Shown here piece after piece: positions 16,435 to 23,680 of a stretch of DNA of 64,000 nt. This stretch comes from Nocardioides sp. BGMRC 2183. Its GTDB lineage: Bacteria > Actinomycetota > Actinomycetes > Propionibacteriales > Nocardioidaceae. A program made the translations under genes and the position numbers. The stretch covers positions 1 to 64,000 of the forward strand of contig VSSA01000020.1 in NCBI GenBank assembly GCA_008123405.1. The letters are read 5' to 3'. Below the pieces are notes generated by a model. The model was not told the DNA's origin, searched no databases, and worked only from the letters and a program-made list of their open reading frames with translations. Every line of letters starts with the position of its first letter. Position 1 is the stretch's first letter.

Positions 16435-16456
16435 GGTGACTCCCTCATTCCAACTG

Positions 16457-16480
16457 AAAACTGAAATCGTTTCTAGTTTT
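16457..16480. promoter_or_regulatory. AT-rich dyad, candidate IclR operator
   Basis: The core GAAA-TCG-TTTC is a perfect dyad, extended by AAAACT on the left and TAGTTTT on the right with one inserted base. It is strikingly AT-rich for this genome. It is 23 bases from the IclR start and lies in the IclR/LLM divergent promoter region, so autoregulation is likely. Confidence 0.5.
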
Positions 16481-16608
16481 GAAGTTAGCACAGTCACACG
16501 AGGACAGGTCAAGGACGAGTAATCACGATCTCGTCTCGGGCGTCGGGTTCTTCCGGAGACCGGGAGCCCGAGGGCGGGGCCGACGCTCCTTGCGGTAGGC
16601 ATCGGGCC

Positions 16609-17487
16609 ATGCAGAGCGCGCTCCGGATCGGACTGGTCAGCCCCGTCGTCACCCGCCTTCCGGGCGCGTTCAACGCCTGGGAGACCGGAGCCGGGATCAC
16701 CGAGCTGGCCCAGGTCGCGGTCGTCGCCGACCAGCTCGGCTTCGACCACCTGACCTGCAGCGAGCACGTCGCCGTCCCGGTCGACGTCGCCGAGGTCCGG
16801 GGAGGCACGTACTGGGATCCGCTGGCGACCTTCGGTTACCTGGCCGCGCAGACCTCTCGGATCCGGCTGGCCACGCAGGTTCTGGTCCTCGGCTACCACC
16901 ACCCGCTGGCCATCGCGAAGCGCTACGGCACCCTGGACGCGGTCAGCGGTGGTCGCGTGGTGCTCGGCGTCGGCGTCGGGTCGCTGGCCGAAGAGTTCGA
17001 CCTGCTCGGCGCTGAGTTCTCCGGCCGCGGCGCCCGGGCCGACGACGCGATGCGGGCGCTGCGCACCGCCCTCGGTGAGCGGGTGCCGCGCTACAGCGGC
17101 AGCCACTACGAGTTCGACGGTCTGGTCGTCGAGCCGCACGCCGTACAGCAGCAGGTGCCGTTGTGGGTCGGCGGTCAGGGAACCCGTTCGCTGCGGCGCG
17201 CGATCGAGCTCGGCGACGGCTGGGTGCCGTTCGGCCGGCTCTCCGAGCTCGGTGCGTTGGTCGCCGACGCCGACCTCCCCGCCGGTTTCGAGGTCGTGCT
17301 CGGTCCCGGCCAGCCCCTGGACCCGATCGGCGACCGGGCCAAGACGGTCGAGCGGCTCGGCCGCGTCGCCGACGCGGGCGCGACGGTGATCAGCGTCAAG
17401 ATCGCCTCCGACTCCGTCGAGGAGTACGTCGACCAGCTCGCCGCACTCGCCGAGCTCGCTGCTCTCACAACGCCACGCCAGGATTGA
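16609..17487 (+). CDS. LLM class F420-dependent oxidoreductase
   Basis: A 292-residue luciferase-like (TIM-barrel) oxidoreductase. ELAQVAVVADQLGFDHLTCSEHV (about 31-53) and ATQVLVLGYHHPLAIAKRYGTLD (about 91-113) with GRVVLGVGVG are typical of the TIGR03619-type F420-dependent group. It is likely to reduce or oxidise a steroid-derived or other catabolic intermediate with coenzyme F420 rather than FMN. It is divergent from the IclR gene. Its last 23 bases overlap the 3' end of the convergent FAD-linked oxidase gene. Substrate is unknown. Confidence 0.82.
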   Translation: MQSALRIGLVSPVVTRLPGAFNAWETGAGITELAQVAVVADQLGFDHLTCSEHVAVPVDVAEVRGGTYWDPLATFGYLAAQTSRIRLATQVLVLGYHHPLAIAKRYGTLDAVSGGRVVLGVGVGSLAEEFDLLGAEFSGRGARADDAMRALRTALGERVPRYSGSHYEFDGLVVEPHAVQQQVPLWVGGQGTRSLRRAIELGDGWVPFGRLSELGALVADADLPAGFEVVLGPGQPLDPIGDRAKTVERLGRVADAGATVISVKIASDSVEEYVDQLAALAELAALTTPRQD

Positions 17488-18841
17488 GAATCCCCGCCGG
17501 GTCGAAGGTACGACGCAGCGCGCGCTGCAGTTCGAGCGCGACCGGGTCCAGCTCGCGGGTGAGCCAGCCGGCCTTCAGCCGGCCGACCCCGTGCTCGCCG
17601 GTGATCGTGCCGCCGAGCTCGAGCGCGGCGGCAGTGATGGCGTCGAAGGCCCGCATCGCGGCGGCCCTCGAGTCCTCGTCGGCGCGGTCGAAGATCACGG
17701 TGGGGTGGAGGTTGCCGTCGCCGGCGTGGCCGAAGACGCCGATCACCAGCCCTGTCTCGCCGGCGACCCGCTCCACAGCAGCGATCAGGTCGACCACCCG
17801 GGCCCGCGGCACGCAGACGTCGTCCAGCAACCAGTCGCCTCGTCGCTGCGCAGCCAGCCGCTCCAGGGCGGGCAGCGCCTGGCGCCGGGCCTCCATCAGC
17901 AGCCCTGCCTCGTCGGCGTCCTCGCTCACCGCCACCTCGGCGCCGGCCGTCTCGCACAGCGCGGCCGCCTCGCCCAGCACCTGCGCTGACTCGCCGGGGC
18001 GGGCGGCGTCGGCCTGGACCAGCAGCATCGCCGCGGCACCACCGATACCCATCCGGGTCAGCGCATCGACAGCACTCAGCGTGGTGGCGTCGAGGATCTC
18101 GATCGCCGAGGCGTCCAGTCCGGCAGCGCTGATCGCGGCGACCGCGCGGCCTGCCGAGGCCAGGTCGGTGAACGAGGCGACCAGGGTGGCCGCCGGGCCC
18201 GGTGCCGGCACCAGCCGCACCGTCACCTCGGTGACCACGCCCAGCGTTCCTTCGGAGCCGACGAACAGCGACGTCAGGTCATACCCGGCGACCCCCTTGA
18301 CGGTGCGGGTACCGGTGCGCAGCACCCGCCCGTCGGCCAGCACCACCTCCAGCGCCTCCACGAAGTCGCCGGTGACGCCGTACTTGACGCAGCACATGCC
18401 GCCGGCGTTGGTGGCGACGTTCCCGCCGACGGTGCAGGAGGCGACCGAACCGGGGTCTGGTGGATAGAAGAGGCCCTGTGCCGCGACGGCCGCCCGCAGC
18501 GCGCCGGTCACCACACCCGGCTGCACCACGGCCAGACGCTCGACCGGGTCGATGTCGAGGACCGCGTCCATCCGGTGCAGGGAGAGGACGACGCCGTCCT
18601 CGACGGCGTTCGCTCCGCCGGAGAGCCCGGTCCCGGCCCCGCGCGTCACCACCGGAACACCGGCGGCATGGCAGGCACGCAGGCAGGCGGCCACCTCCTC
18701 CGACGTGCGCGGCGCCAGCACGGCCAGCGGCGTCGCGGCACCGGTGAAGCGTGACTCGTCCCGCACATATCCGGCCAGGAGATCCGGATCGGTGACCGCC
18801 ACACCGGGAGGGAGGTGGGCGGTCACCTGGCTTGCGTTCAC
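17465..18841 (-). CDS. FAD-linked oxidase, GlcD-like
   Basis: A 458-residue flavoprotein of the FAD_binding_4/FAD-oxidase C family (glycolate oxidase GlcD, D-lactate or D-2-hydroxyglutarate dehydrogenases). The PP-loop GAGTGLSGGANA (about 68-79), the SCTVGGNVATNAGG segment and the C-terminal HAGDGNLHP with GEHGVGRLK are the hallmark motifs. It would oxidise a D-2-hydroxyacid and reduce FAD. No obvious ATG exists, so GTG 18841 was chosen (VNASQVTAH). It lies 29 bases downstream of the GMC oxidoreductase gene on the same strand, so the two are probably co-transcribed. A second family member is at 42088-43497. Confidence 0.88.
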   Translation of the reverse strand: MNASQVTAHLPPGVAVTDPDLLAGYVRDESRFTGAATPLAVLAPRTSEEVAACLRACHAAGVPVVTRGAGTGLSGGANAVEDGVVLSLHRMDAVLDIDPVERLAVVQPGVVTGALRAAVAAQGLFYPPDPGSVASCTVGGNVATNAGGMCCVKYGVTGDFVEALEVVLADGRVLRTGTRTVKGVAGYDLTSLFVGSEGTLGVVTEVTVRLVPAPGPAATLVASFTDLASAGRAVAAISAAGLDASAIEILDATTLSAVDALTRMGIGGAAAMLLVQADAARPGESAQVLGEAAALCETAGAEVAVSEDADEAGLLMEARRQALPALERLAAQRRGDWLLDDVCVPRARVVDLIAAVERVAGETGLVIGVFGHAGDGNLHPTVIFDRADEDSRAAAMRAFDAITAAALELGGTITGEHGVGRLKAGWLTRELDPVALELQRALRRTFDPAGILNPGVAL

Positions 18842-18870
18842 CCCATCCGGGAGCGGGGAGGTCGACCGAC

Positions 18871-20448
18871 TCAGAGCTCTCCCCTCCCGAGCCGGTCGGC
18901 GATGTGCTCGGCCTGGCGGATCGCCAGAGCGACGATGGTGAGCGTGGGGTTCGCAGCGGCACCGGTGGTCATCACCGACCCGTCGCTGACGAAGAGGCCG
19001 GCGACATCGTGCGCCTCGCCGTACGCCCCGACCACGCCGTCCTCGGCCCGGGCGCTCATCCGGGCCGTGCCGAGGTTGTGCGTCGAAGGGTACGGAGGAG
19101 TGTGGTGCGTGCCGATCGCTCCGACAGCCTCGTAGAGCAGGTCGGCCCGCTGGTAACCGTGCTCGCGCATCGCCACGTCGTTGGGGTGATCGTCGAAGTG
19201 GACGTCGGGCACCGGCAGCCCCCACTGGTCCAGCACACCGGTGTTGAGGGTGACCCGGTTGGACTCCTGAGGCATGTCCTCGCCGACGATCCACATCCCG
19301 GCCGTGTTCGCGTAGGCGTCCATCAGCTCGGTGAAATCCCTGCCCCAGCTGCCCGGCTCCACGAAGGCGGCCAGGAACGGCACCCCGAGCGAGAGCGTCT
19401 CCATGTAGTAGCCGCCGGCGAAGCCCCGTGCGGTGTCCAGCCGAGCCTCGTCGGCGATGATCCCGGCCATCGTCTCGCCACGGTACATCCGCACCGGCTG
19501 GTCGAAGCGGGCGTAGACCGAAGCCGTGGTGTGCCGCATGTAGTTGCGCCCGACCTGTCCCGAGGAGTTCGCCAGCCCGTCCGGGTGCAGTCCGCTCGCG
19601 CTCATCAGCAGCAGCCGCGGCGTCTCGATCGAATTGCCGGCCAGGCAGACCACCCTCGCCGCCTGCCGATGCAGGCTGCCCTCGGCGTCCAGGTAGACCA
19701 CGCCGTCGGCCCGTCCGGAGGCGTCGTGGGTGATCTGCACCGCCTGGCACTCCGTGCGCAGGTCGCACTTGCCGCTCTCCAGGGCCCGGGGGATCTCCCG
19801 GATCGCGGTGCTCCACTTGGCGCCGGACTTGTCGCCCTGGAAGTTGAAGCCGTCCTGGATCGACGCCGGGCGGCCGTCGTACGGCTCCGCGTTGGTGCCG
19901 TAGGGACCGGTCGCGTAGTACTTGTAGCCCACGCGCTCGGCGCCGTTCGCGAAGACCTTGTAGTTGTTGTTCGCGGGCAGCGGCGGGCGGCCGTGGCGGT
20001 GGGTGGAGCCGATCGCCTTCTCCGCGGCGTCGTAGTACGCCGCGAGATCGGCGAGGCTGATCGGCCAGTCGAGCAGGTTCGCCCCGTCGATGTCGCCGTA
20101 GTAGGTCCGGGTGCGGAACTCGTAGTCGTGGAAGCGTGGGGTGGCTCCGCTCCAGTGCGTGGTGGAGCCGCCGACCGCCTTGACGATCCAGGCCGGGAGG
20201 TTCGCGAAGTTCTGCGCCACCCGCCAGCTGCCCGAGGTGGTCCGCTTGTCCAGCCAGGCCATCTGATTGAACGCCGCCCACTCGTCGTTCTCGTAGTCCG
20301 CGCGCTGCAGGTACGGTCCGGCCTCCAGGACCACGCACGGGATGCCGCGGCGGGTCAGCTCGTAGGCGACGGTGCCGCCGCCGGCGCCCGAGCCGATGAT
20401 CACCACCGCCTCGGTGTCGTTGTCGATCGGGTTGCCGTGGGTGTTCAT
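18871..20448 (-). CDS. GMC family oxidoreductase
   Basis: A 525-residue glucose-methanol-choline oxidoreductase. The FAD motif is IIGSGAGGGTVAYEL (about 17-31), followed by LEAGPYL, and AVGGSTTHWSGATPR is the substrate/FAD loop. The C-terminal catalytic region holds the HNLGTARM His and SVMTTGAAANPTLTIVALA. The type that pairs with a gluconate 2-dehydrogenase subunit 3-like protein is usually a cytosolic or membrane-linked alcohol/sugar dehydrogenase. ATG 20448 with GAGGCGG was preferred to the upstream in-frame start. Its partner gene (20462-20932) lies immediately upstream. Substrate is unknown; a sterol or sugar moiety is possible. Confidence 0.88.
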   Translation of the reverse strand: MNTHGNPIDNDTEAVVIIGSGAGGGTVAYELTRRGIPCVVLEAGPYLQRADYENDEWAAFNQMAWLDKRTTSGSWRVAQNFANLPAWIVKAVGGSTTHWSGATPRFHDYEFRTRTYYGDIDGANLLDWPISLADLAAYYDAAEKAIGSTHRHGRPPLPANNNYKVFANGAERVGYKYYATGPYGTNAEPYDGRPASIQDGFNFQGDKSGAKWSTAIREIPRALESGKCDLRTECQAVQITHDASGRADGVVYLDAEGSLHRQAARVVCLAGNSIETPRLLLMSASGLHPDGLANSSGQVGRNYMRHTTASVYARFDQPVRMYRGETMAGIIADEARLDTARGFAGGYYMETLSLGVPFLAAFVEPGSWGRDFTELMDAYANTAGMWIVGEDMPQESNRVTLNTGVLDQWGLPVPDVHFDDHPNDVAMREHGYQRADLLYEAVGAIGTHHTPPYPSTHNLGTARMSARAEDGVVGAYGEAHDVAGLFVSDGSVMTTGAAANPTLTIVALAIRQAEHIADRLGRGEL

Positions 20449-20461
20449 CGCGGTCCGCCTC

Positions 20462-20932
20462 TCAACCGGTCGGGAGCTCGTCGTGGTCGGCAACCAGCTG
20501 CAGCGGCTCGCCGTCGTACTCGGCGACCCGGGGGTCCGGCAGCCAGTCGAGATCGTCGAAGCCGCGGTGCAGGTAGCCGCCCTGGTCGAAGGAGGCGCCC
20601 TCGTAGCCGAGCAGGTCCCACACCTCGTGGTCGTCGTAGAGCGTCGTCACCGCGACGCCGCGGACGAACCGGAAGAACTCCGCCTGGGCGATGCCGCGCA
20701 GGTACTCCTCGGCCGCGGCGGCGTGTGGGTCGGCCAGCGCCTCACGGTCGAGGGTGGCCAGGCCGCGCTCGAGGACGACCCGGTGCCACAGGTCGGCGTC
20801 GAGCTCGGTGAGCACCTTGTCGGCGGTGCGCTCGTAGGGGCCGTCGGGGAACGTCGGGTGGGGATAGGCGGCCCGCAGCAGCTGGACGAGGACGGGCTTG
20901 AGATCGGGGCGCAGTGCCGACGCGGCTGACAT
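20462..20932 (-). CDS. Gluconate 2-dehydrogenase subunit 3-like protein
   Basis: A 156-residue protein resembling the small subunit (subunit 3) of gluconate 2-dehydrogenase. Conserved-looking segments are LVQLLRAAYPHPTFPDGPYERTA (about 16-38) and EFFRFVRGVAVTTLYDDHEVWDLLGYEG. It normally stabilises or helps export a GMC partner. No Tat signal is visible, so this version appears cytosolic. ATG 20932 has a GGGAGG site. It sits 13 bases upstream of the GMC gene, and no cytochrome c subunit is nearby, so electrons must go elsewhere. Confidence 0.8.
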   Translation of the reverse strand: MSAASALRPDLKPVLVQLLRAAYPHPTFPDGPYERTADKVLTELDADLWHRVVLERGLATLDREALADPHAAAAEEYLRGIAQAEFFRFVRGVAVTTLYDDHEVWDLLGYEGASFDQGGYLHRGFDDLDWLPDPRVAEYDGEPLQLVADHDELPTG

Positions 20933-21023
20933 GGCGACCTCCCGGTACGACGGCGCGGAGCCGTGGATGGGTGTGATGACCGTCACTGTGGCACCCGACG
21001 GCACCGCGGTCGCAGGACCGTTC

Positions 21024-21824
21024 TCAGTCGGCGATAACCCGGCCACGGCGGGCCCGGCGGGTGGTGGCGCGGTAGTGCCGACTGACCCGCGAGGCGCACT
21101 CACGTAGGGCTCGCTCGACCTCGTGCCGTCCGTGCGCCAGCTGCTGGTCGGGGGCGGAGATGGCGACCGACCCGATCAGTCGGCCGCTGGCGTCGCGGAC
21201 CGCCGCGGCCACGCACGTCGCGCCGGACTGGAACTCGCCGAACTCCCAGGCGATGCCACGGTCGGCGACGGTCCCCAGCTGGTCGAACAACTCGGCATGG
21301 GTGGTGATCGTGCCGGGGCCGAAGCGTGGCATCGGTTCGGGGTCGAGGTGACGCATCCGCTGGTCGGCGTCCATCCCGGCGAGCAGGATCTTGCCGAGCG
21401 CAGTGGCGTGTGCGGCCTCGTGGTAGCCGAACTCCAGCGGCTCGAGTCGCGGATGCGCCGGGCTGTCGGCCGTGAAGACGACCACGATCTGGGAGCCCCG
21501 GTGGATCGCGAGGTAGGCGGCGGCACCGAGCTGCTGGTGCAGCGCGCTCACCTCGGCCCGCACCTCGCGGGAGACGCCGATCTGTTCGTGGAGGGAGACA
21601 CCGAGGGCGTGCAGCTTGTAGCCGAGCTCGAACCGCTGCTCGTCCTTGATGTGCACCAGGTAGTCCCCGTCGAGCAGCTCCCGGACCAGCCGGTAGACGG
21701 TGGGCAACGGCAGTCCCGTGGCCGTGGCGATCTCCTTGGCCGACGCCCCGCCACGGGCGGAGACGGCCTCCAAGATGTCGAGCGTCCGCGCGACCGAGCC
21801 GTCACGACCGCCGGAGGTGGGCAT
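21024..21824 (-). CDS. IclR family transcriptional regulator
   Basis: A 266-residue IclR regulator with an N-terminal winged helix (SVARTLDILEAVSARGGASAKEIATATGLPLPTVYRLV, in pieces about 10-47). The effector domain includes AAYLAIHRGSQIVVVF, ATALGKILLAG and WEFGEFQSGATCVAAAVRD. It is upstream of the GMC/subunit-3/FAD-oxidase genes on the same strand, so it is probably their regulator and could be in the same transcript. It is divergent from the ABM-family gene. The start is ATG 21824. It differs from the IclR at 15451-16434 and lacks that protein's long C-terminal tail. Confidence 0.9.
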   Translation of the reverse strand: MPTSGGRDGSVARTLDILEAVSARGGASAKEIATATGLPLPTVYRLVRELLDGDYLVHIKDEQRFELGYKLHALGVSLHEQIGVSREVRAEVSALHQQLGAAAYLAIHRGSQIVVVFTADSPAHPRLEPLEFGYHEAAHATALGKILLAGMDADQRMRHLDPEPMPRFGPGTITTHAELFDQLGTVADRGIAWEFGEFQSGATCVAAAVRDASGRLIGSVAISAPDQQLAHGRHEVERALRECASRVSRHYRATTRRARRGRVIAD

Positions 21825-21840
21825 GAGCCCGACCCTAGAC

Positions 21841-21865
21841 GACGAGTAAGTCCATCATTCTCATC
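21841..21865. promoter_or_regulatory. Imperfect dyad upstream of IclR
   Basis: GACGAG and CTCATC half-sites flank an AT-richer centre just 17 bases upstream of the IclR start, in the divergent region with the ABM gene. It is a candidate operator with only 5 of 6 positions symmetrical, so support is weak. Confidence 0.25.
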
Positions 21866-21917
21866 CGGCGAGAGAGCGGGGTGGTCGTCGCGGCGGCGAG
21901 GTGGAACAGTCCGACGC

Positions 21918-22238
21918 ATGATCCTGATCTGTGTGAAGTGGACGGTGAAGCCCGAGCACGCCGACGCGTGGCCGGAGATCACGCGGGAGTTCACCGAGGC
22001 CACCCGCGCCGAGCCCGGCAACAAGTTCTTCGAGTGGTCGCGCAGCATCGAGGACCCGAACCAGTACGTCCTGCTCGAGGCGTTCGACGACGACGCCGCG
22101 GTGCCGCACGTGACCTCGGACCACTTCAAGAAGGCGCAGGCCGAGCTGCCGCAGTACGTCGCGGAGACCCCGAAGATCCGCAATCTCCAGGGTCAGCCGG
22201 ACGAGTGGGACCTGCTCGGAGAGTTCCAGGTCTCCTGA
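21918..22238 (+). CDS. ABM-domain putative quinol monooxygenase
   Basis: A 106-residue antibiotic-biosynthesis-monooxygenase (ABM) fold protein. It starts MILICVKWTVKPEHADAW, which is the first beta strand and helix of the ferredoxin-like fold. It continues with EPGNKFFEWSRSIEDPNQYVLLEAF and a His-containing helix (HVTSDHFKKAQ). Such proteins dimerise and oxidise quinols or act as small ligand-binding proteins. It is a single gene divergent from IclR, whose control it may share. Substrate is not identifiable. Confidence 0.85.
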   Translation: MILICVKWTVKPEHADAWPEITREFTEATRAEPGNKFFEWSRSIEDPNQYVLLEAFDDDAAVPHVTSDHFKKAQAELPQYVAETPKIRNLQGQPDEWDLLGEFQVS

Positions 22239-22266
22239 CCCGCCGCGGCGCTCGGAGCGGGTCCGT

Positions 22267-22764
22267 TCAGTTCAGTACGACGATGCCCGCGTTGAGCGCC
22301 GTCGCGAACGCCACCCACGCCAGGTACGGCGCGAGGAGCCACCCAGCGAGCCGATCCCGGCGCCCGACCAGGGCCAGGGTGAGGGTGAGCGCGGCCAGCA
22401 GTACGACGATCTCGACGAGCGCGAGCGCGTAGGCATCGGCGGCGAAGAAGAGCGGGGTCCAGCAGAGGTTGAGGACCAGCTGCACGCCGTAGGCCACCTG
22501 TGCGCGGTCCCAGCCGGCCGCCCGCCAGGAACGCCAAGCGGCGATCGCCATCAGCACGTAGAGGACGGTCCAGACCGGACCGAAGAGCCAACCGGGCGGT
22601 GCGTAGGGCGGCAGCTCCAGGGCCTCGTAGGTCTCCCGCGATCCTGATGCGGCCCACCCGCCGACGCCGGCCACGATCCCGACCGCGAGCAGGTGCCCGA
22701 TCAGCACCAGCGCGTTCGCGGCGCGCCCAGGTGCTCCGGAGCCGGTCTCGGCGACAGCAGCCAT
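22267..22764 (-). CDS. tspO: TspO/MBR family membrane protein
   Basis: A 165-residue protein with five predicted transmembrane helices. The family signature is present: LPPYAPPGWLFGPVWTVLYVLMAIAAW (in pieces about 50-76) and QLVLNLCWTPLFFA. TspO proteins bind porphyrins and sterols or steroids, which makes the position next to steroid-catabolism genes suggestive but not conclusive. ATG 22764 with a GGTGGGGG ribosome site was preferred over GTG 22773. It is convergent with the ABM gene and follows an SDR on the same strand. Confidence 0.92.
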   Translation of the reverse strand: MAAVAETGSGAPGRAANALVLIGHLLAVGIVAGVGGWAASGSRETYEALELPPYAPPGWLFGPVWTVLYVLMAIAAWRSWRAAGWDRAQVAYGVQLVLNLCWTPLFFAADAYALALVEIVVLLAALTLTLALVGRRDRLAGWLLAPYLAWVAFATALNAGIVVLN

Positions 22765-22801
22765 GTCCCCCACCCTGCCAGGTGGGGTGACACGAGATCG
22801 C

Positions 22802-23599
22802 TCAGAAGTGGGTGCCGCCGTCCACCCGCACCTCGGTGCCGGTGACGAAGGCGGCGTCCGCGCTGGCCAGCATCGCCACCACGGAGGCGACGGTCTCTGG
22901 GCCGGCGAATCCCTGGCCCAGCGCGGGCATCAGCTTCACGAACAGGTTGAAGTCGGCGTCCTCGGGCAGTCCGGGGCCGTTGCTCTGGCCGCTCTTGCCG
23001 GAGCCGTCGGTCATTCCCGAGGAGATCGAGCCGGGCTGGACGCTGTTGAACCTGATGCCGCGGCCCGCGTATTCGGCGGCCAGCGCATGGGTCATCGACT
23101 GGATGCCGCCCTTGGAGGCGGAGTAGGCAGCCATGTAGGGGTGGGCGAAGCTCGCCGAGGTGGAGCTGAAGTTCACCACCGCGGCACCGTCGCCCTCGAG
23201 CAGCGCCGGGACCGCCTCGCGGATCATCAGGAAGGTGCCGAGGAGGTTGATCCGCAGCACCTGCTCGAAATCGGCCAGCGAGGTGGTCTCGGTGTGCGAG
23301 GAGCGCAGGATGCCGGCAGCGTTCACCAGCGCGTCGAGACCGCCGAGCGCCTGCACGGCCGCGGCGACGCCGTCGACCACTGACGCCTCGTCGCCGACGT
23401 CGATGACCTCGGCGGCGAACCGCTCCCCCGCGGTGCCGCCGAGCGCGGCGGCCTTCTCGCGGGTGTCAGCGAGGCCGGCCTCGCTGACGTCCGCGCCCAC
23501 CACCGCCCCGCCCTCCGACAGCATCCTCAGCACGGTGGCCTGACCGATCCCGGAGCCGGCTCCGGTGACCAGCACGCGGCGGTTCTCGTAGCGGTTCAT
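22802..23599 (-). CDS. SDR family oxidoreductase
   Basis: A 265-residue short-chain dehydrogenase. It has TGAGSGIGQAT at residues 12-22, Asp at the end of strand 2 (GADVSEA, suggesting NAD), NAAGI, SSTSAS with the catalytic Ser, and YSASK. A Gly/Ser-rich insert (SGMTDGSGKSGQSNGPGLP) precedes the C-terminal substrate loop, and the protein ends VDGGTHF. ATG 23599 has GAGAGGA. It lies between tspO and the acyl-CoA synthetase at the end of the catabolic island. It resembles 3- or 17-hydroxysteroid and 3-hydroxyacyl dehydrogenases, but the substrate is not clear. Confidence 0.87.
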   Translation of the reverse strand: MNRYENRRVLVTGAGSGIGQATVLRMLSEGGAVVGADVSEAGLADTREKAAALGGTAGERFAAEVIDVGDEASVVDGVAAAVQALGGLDALVNAAGILRSSHTETTSLADFEQVLRINLLGTFLMIREAVPALLEGDGAAVVNFSSTSASFAHPYMAAYSASKGGIQSMTHALAAEYAGRGIRFNSVQPGSISSGMTDGSGKSGQSNGPGLPEDADFNLFVKLMPALGQGFAGPETVASVVAMLASADAAFVTGTEVRVDGGTHF

Positions 23600-23680
23600 G
23601 ACGTCCTCTCGCCTCGACACAGGCTCACCCTAGGCACCGGCGCACGACTCTCGACCGAGGTCCCGCTGAGCGGGCACGCG

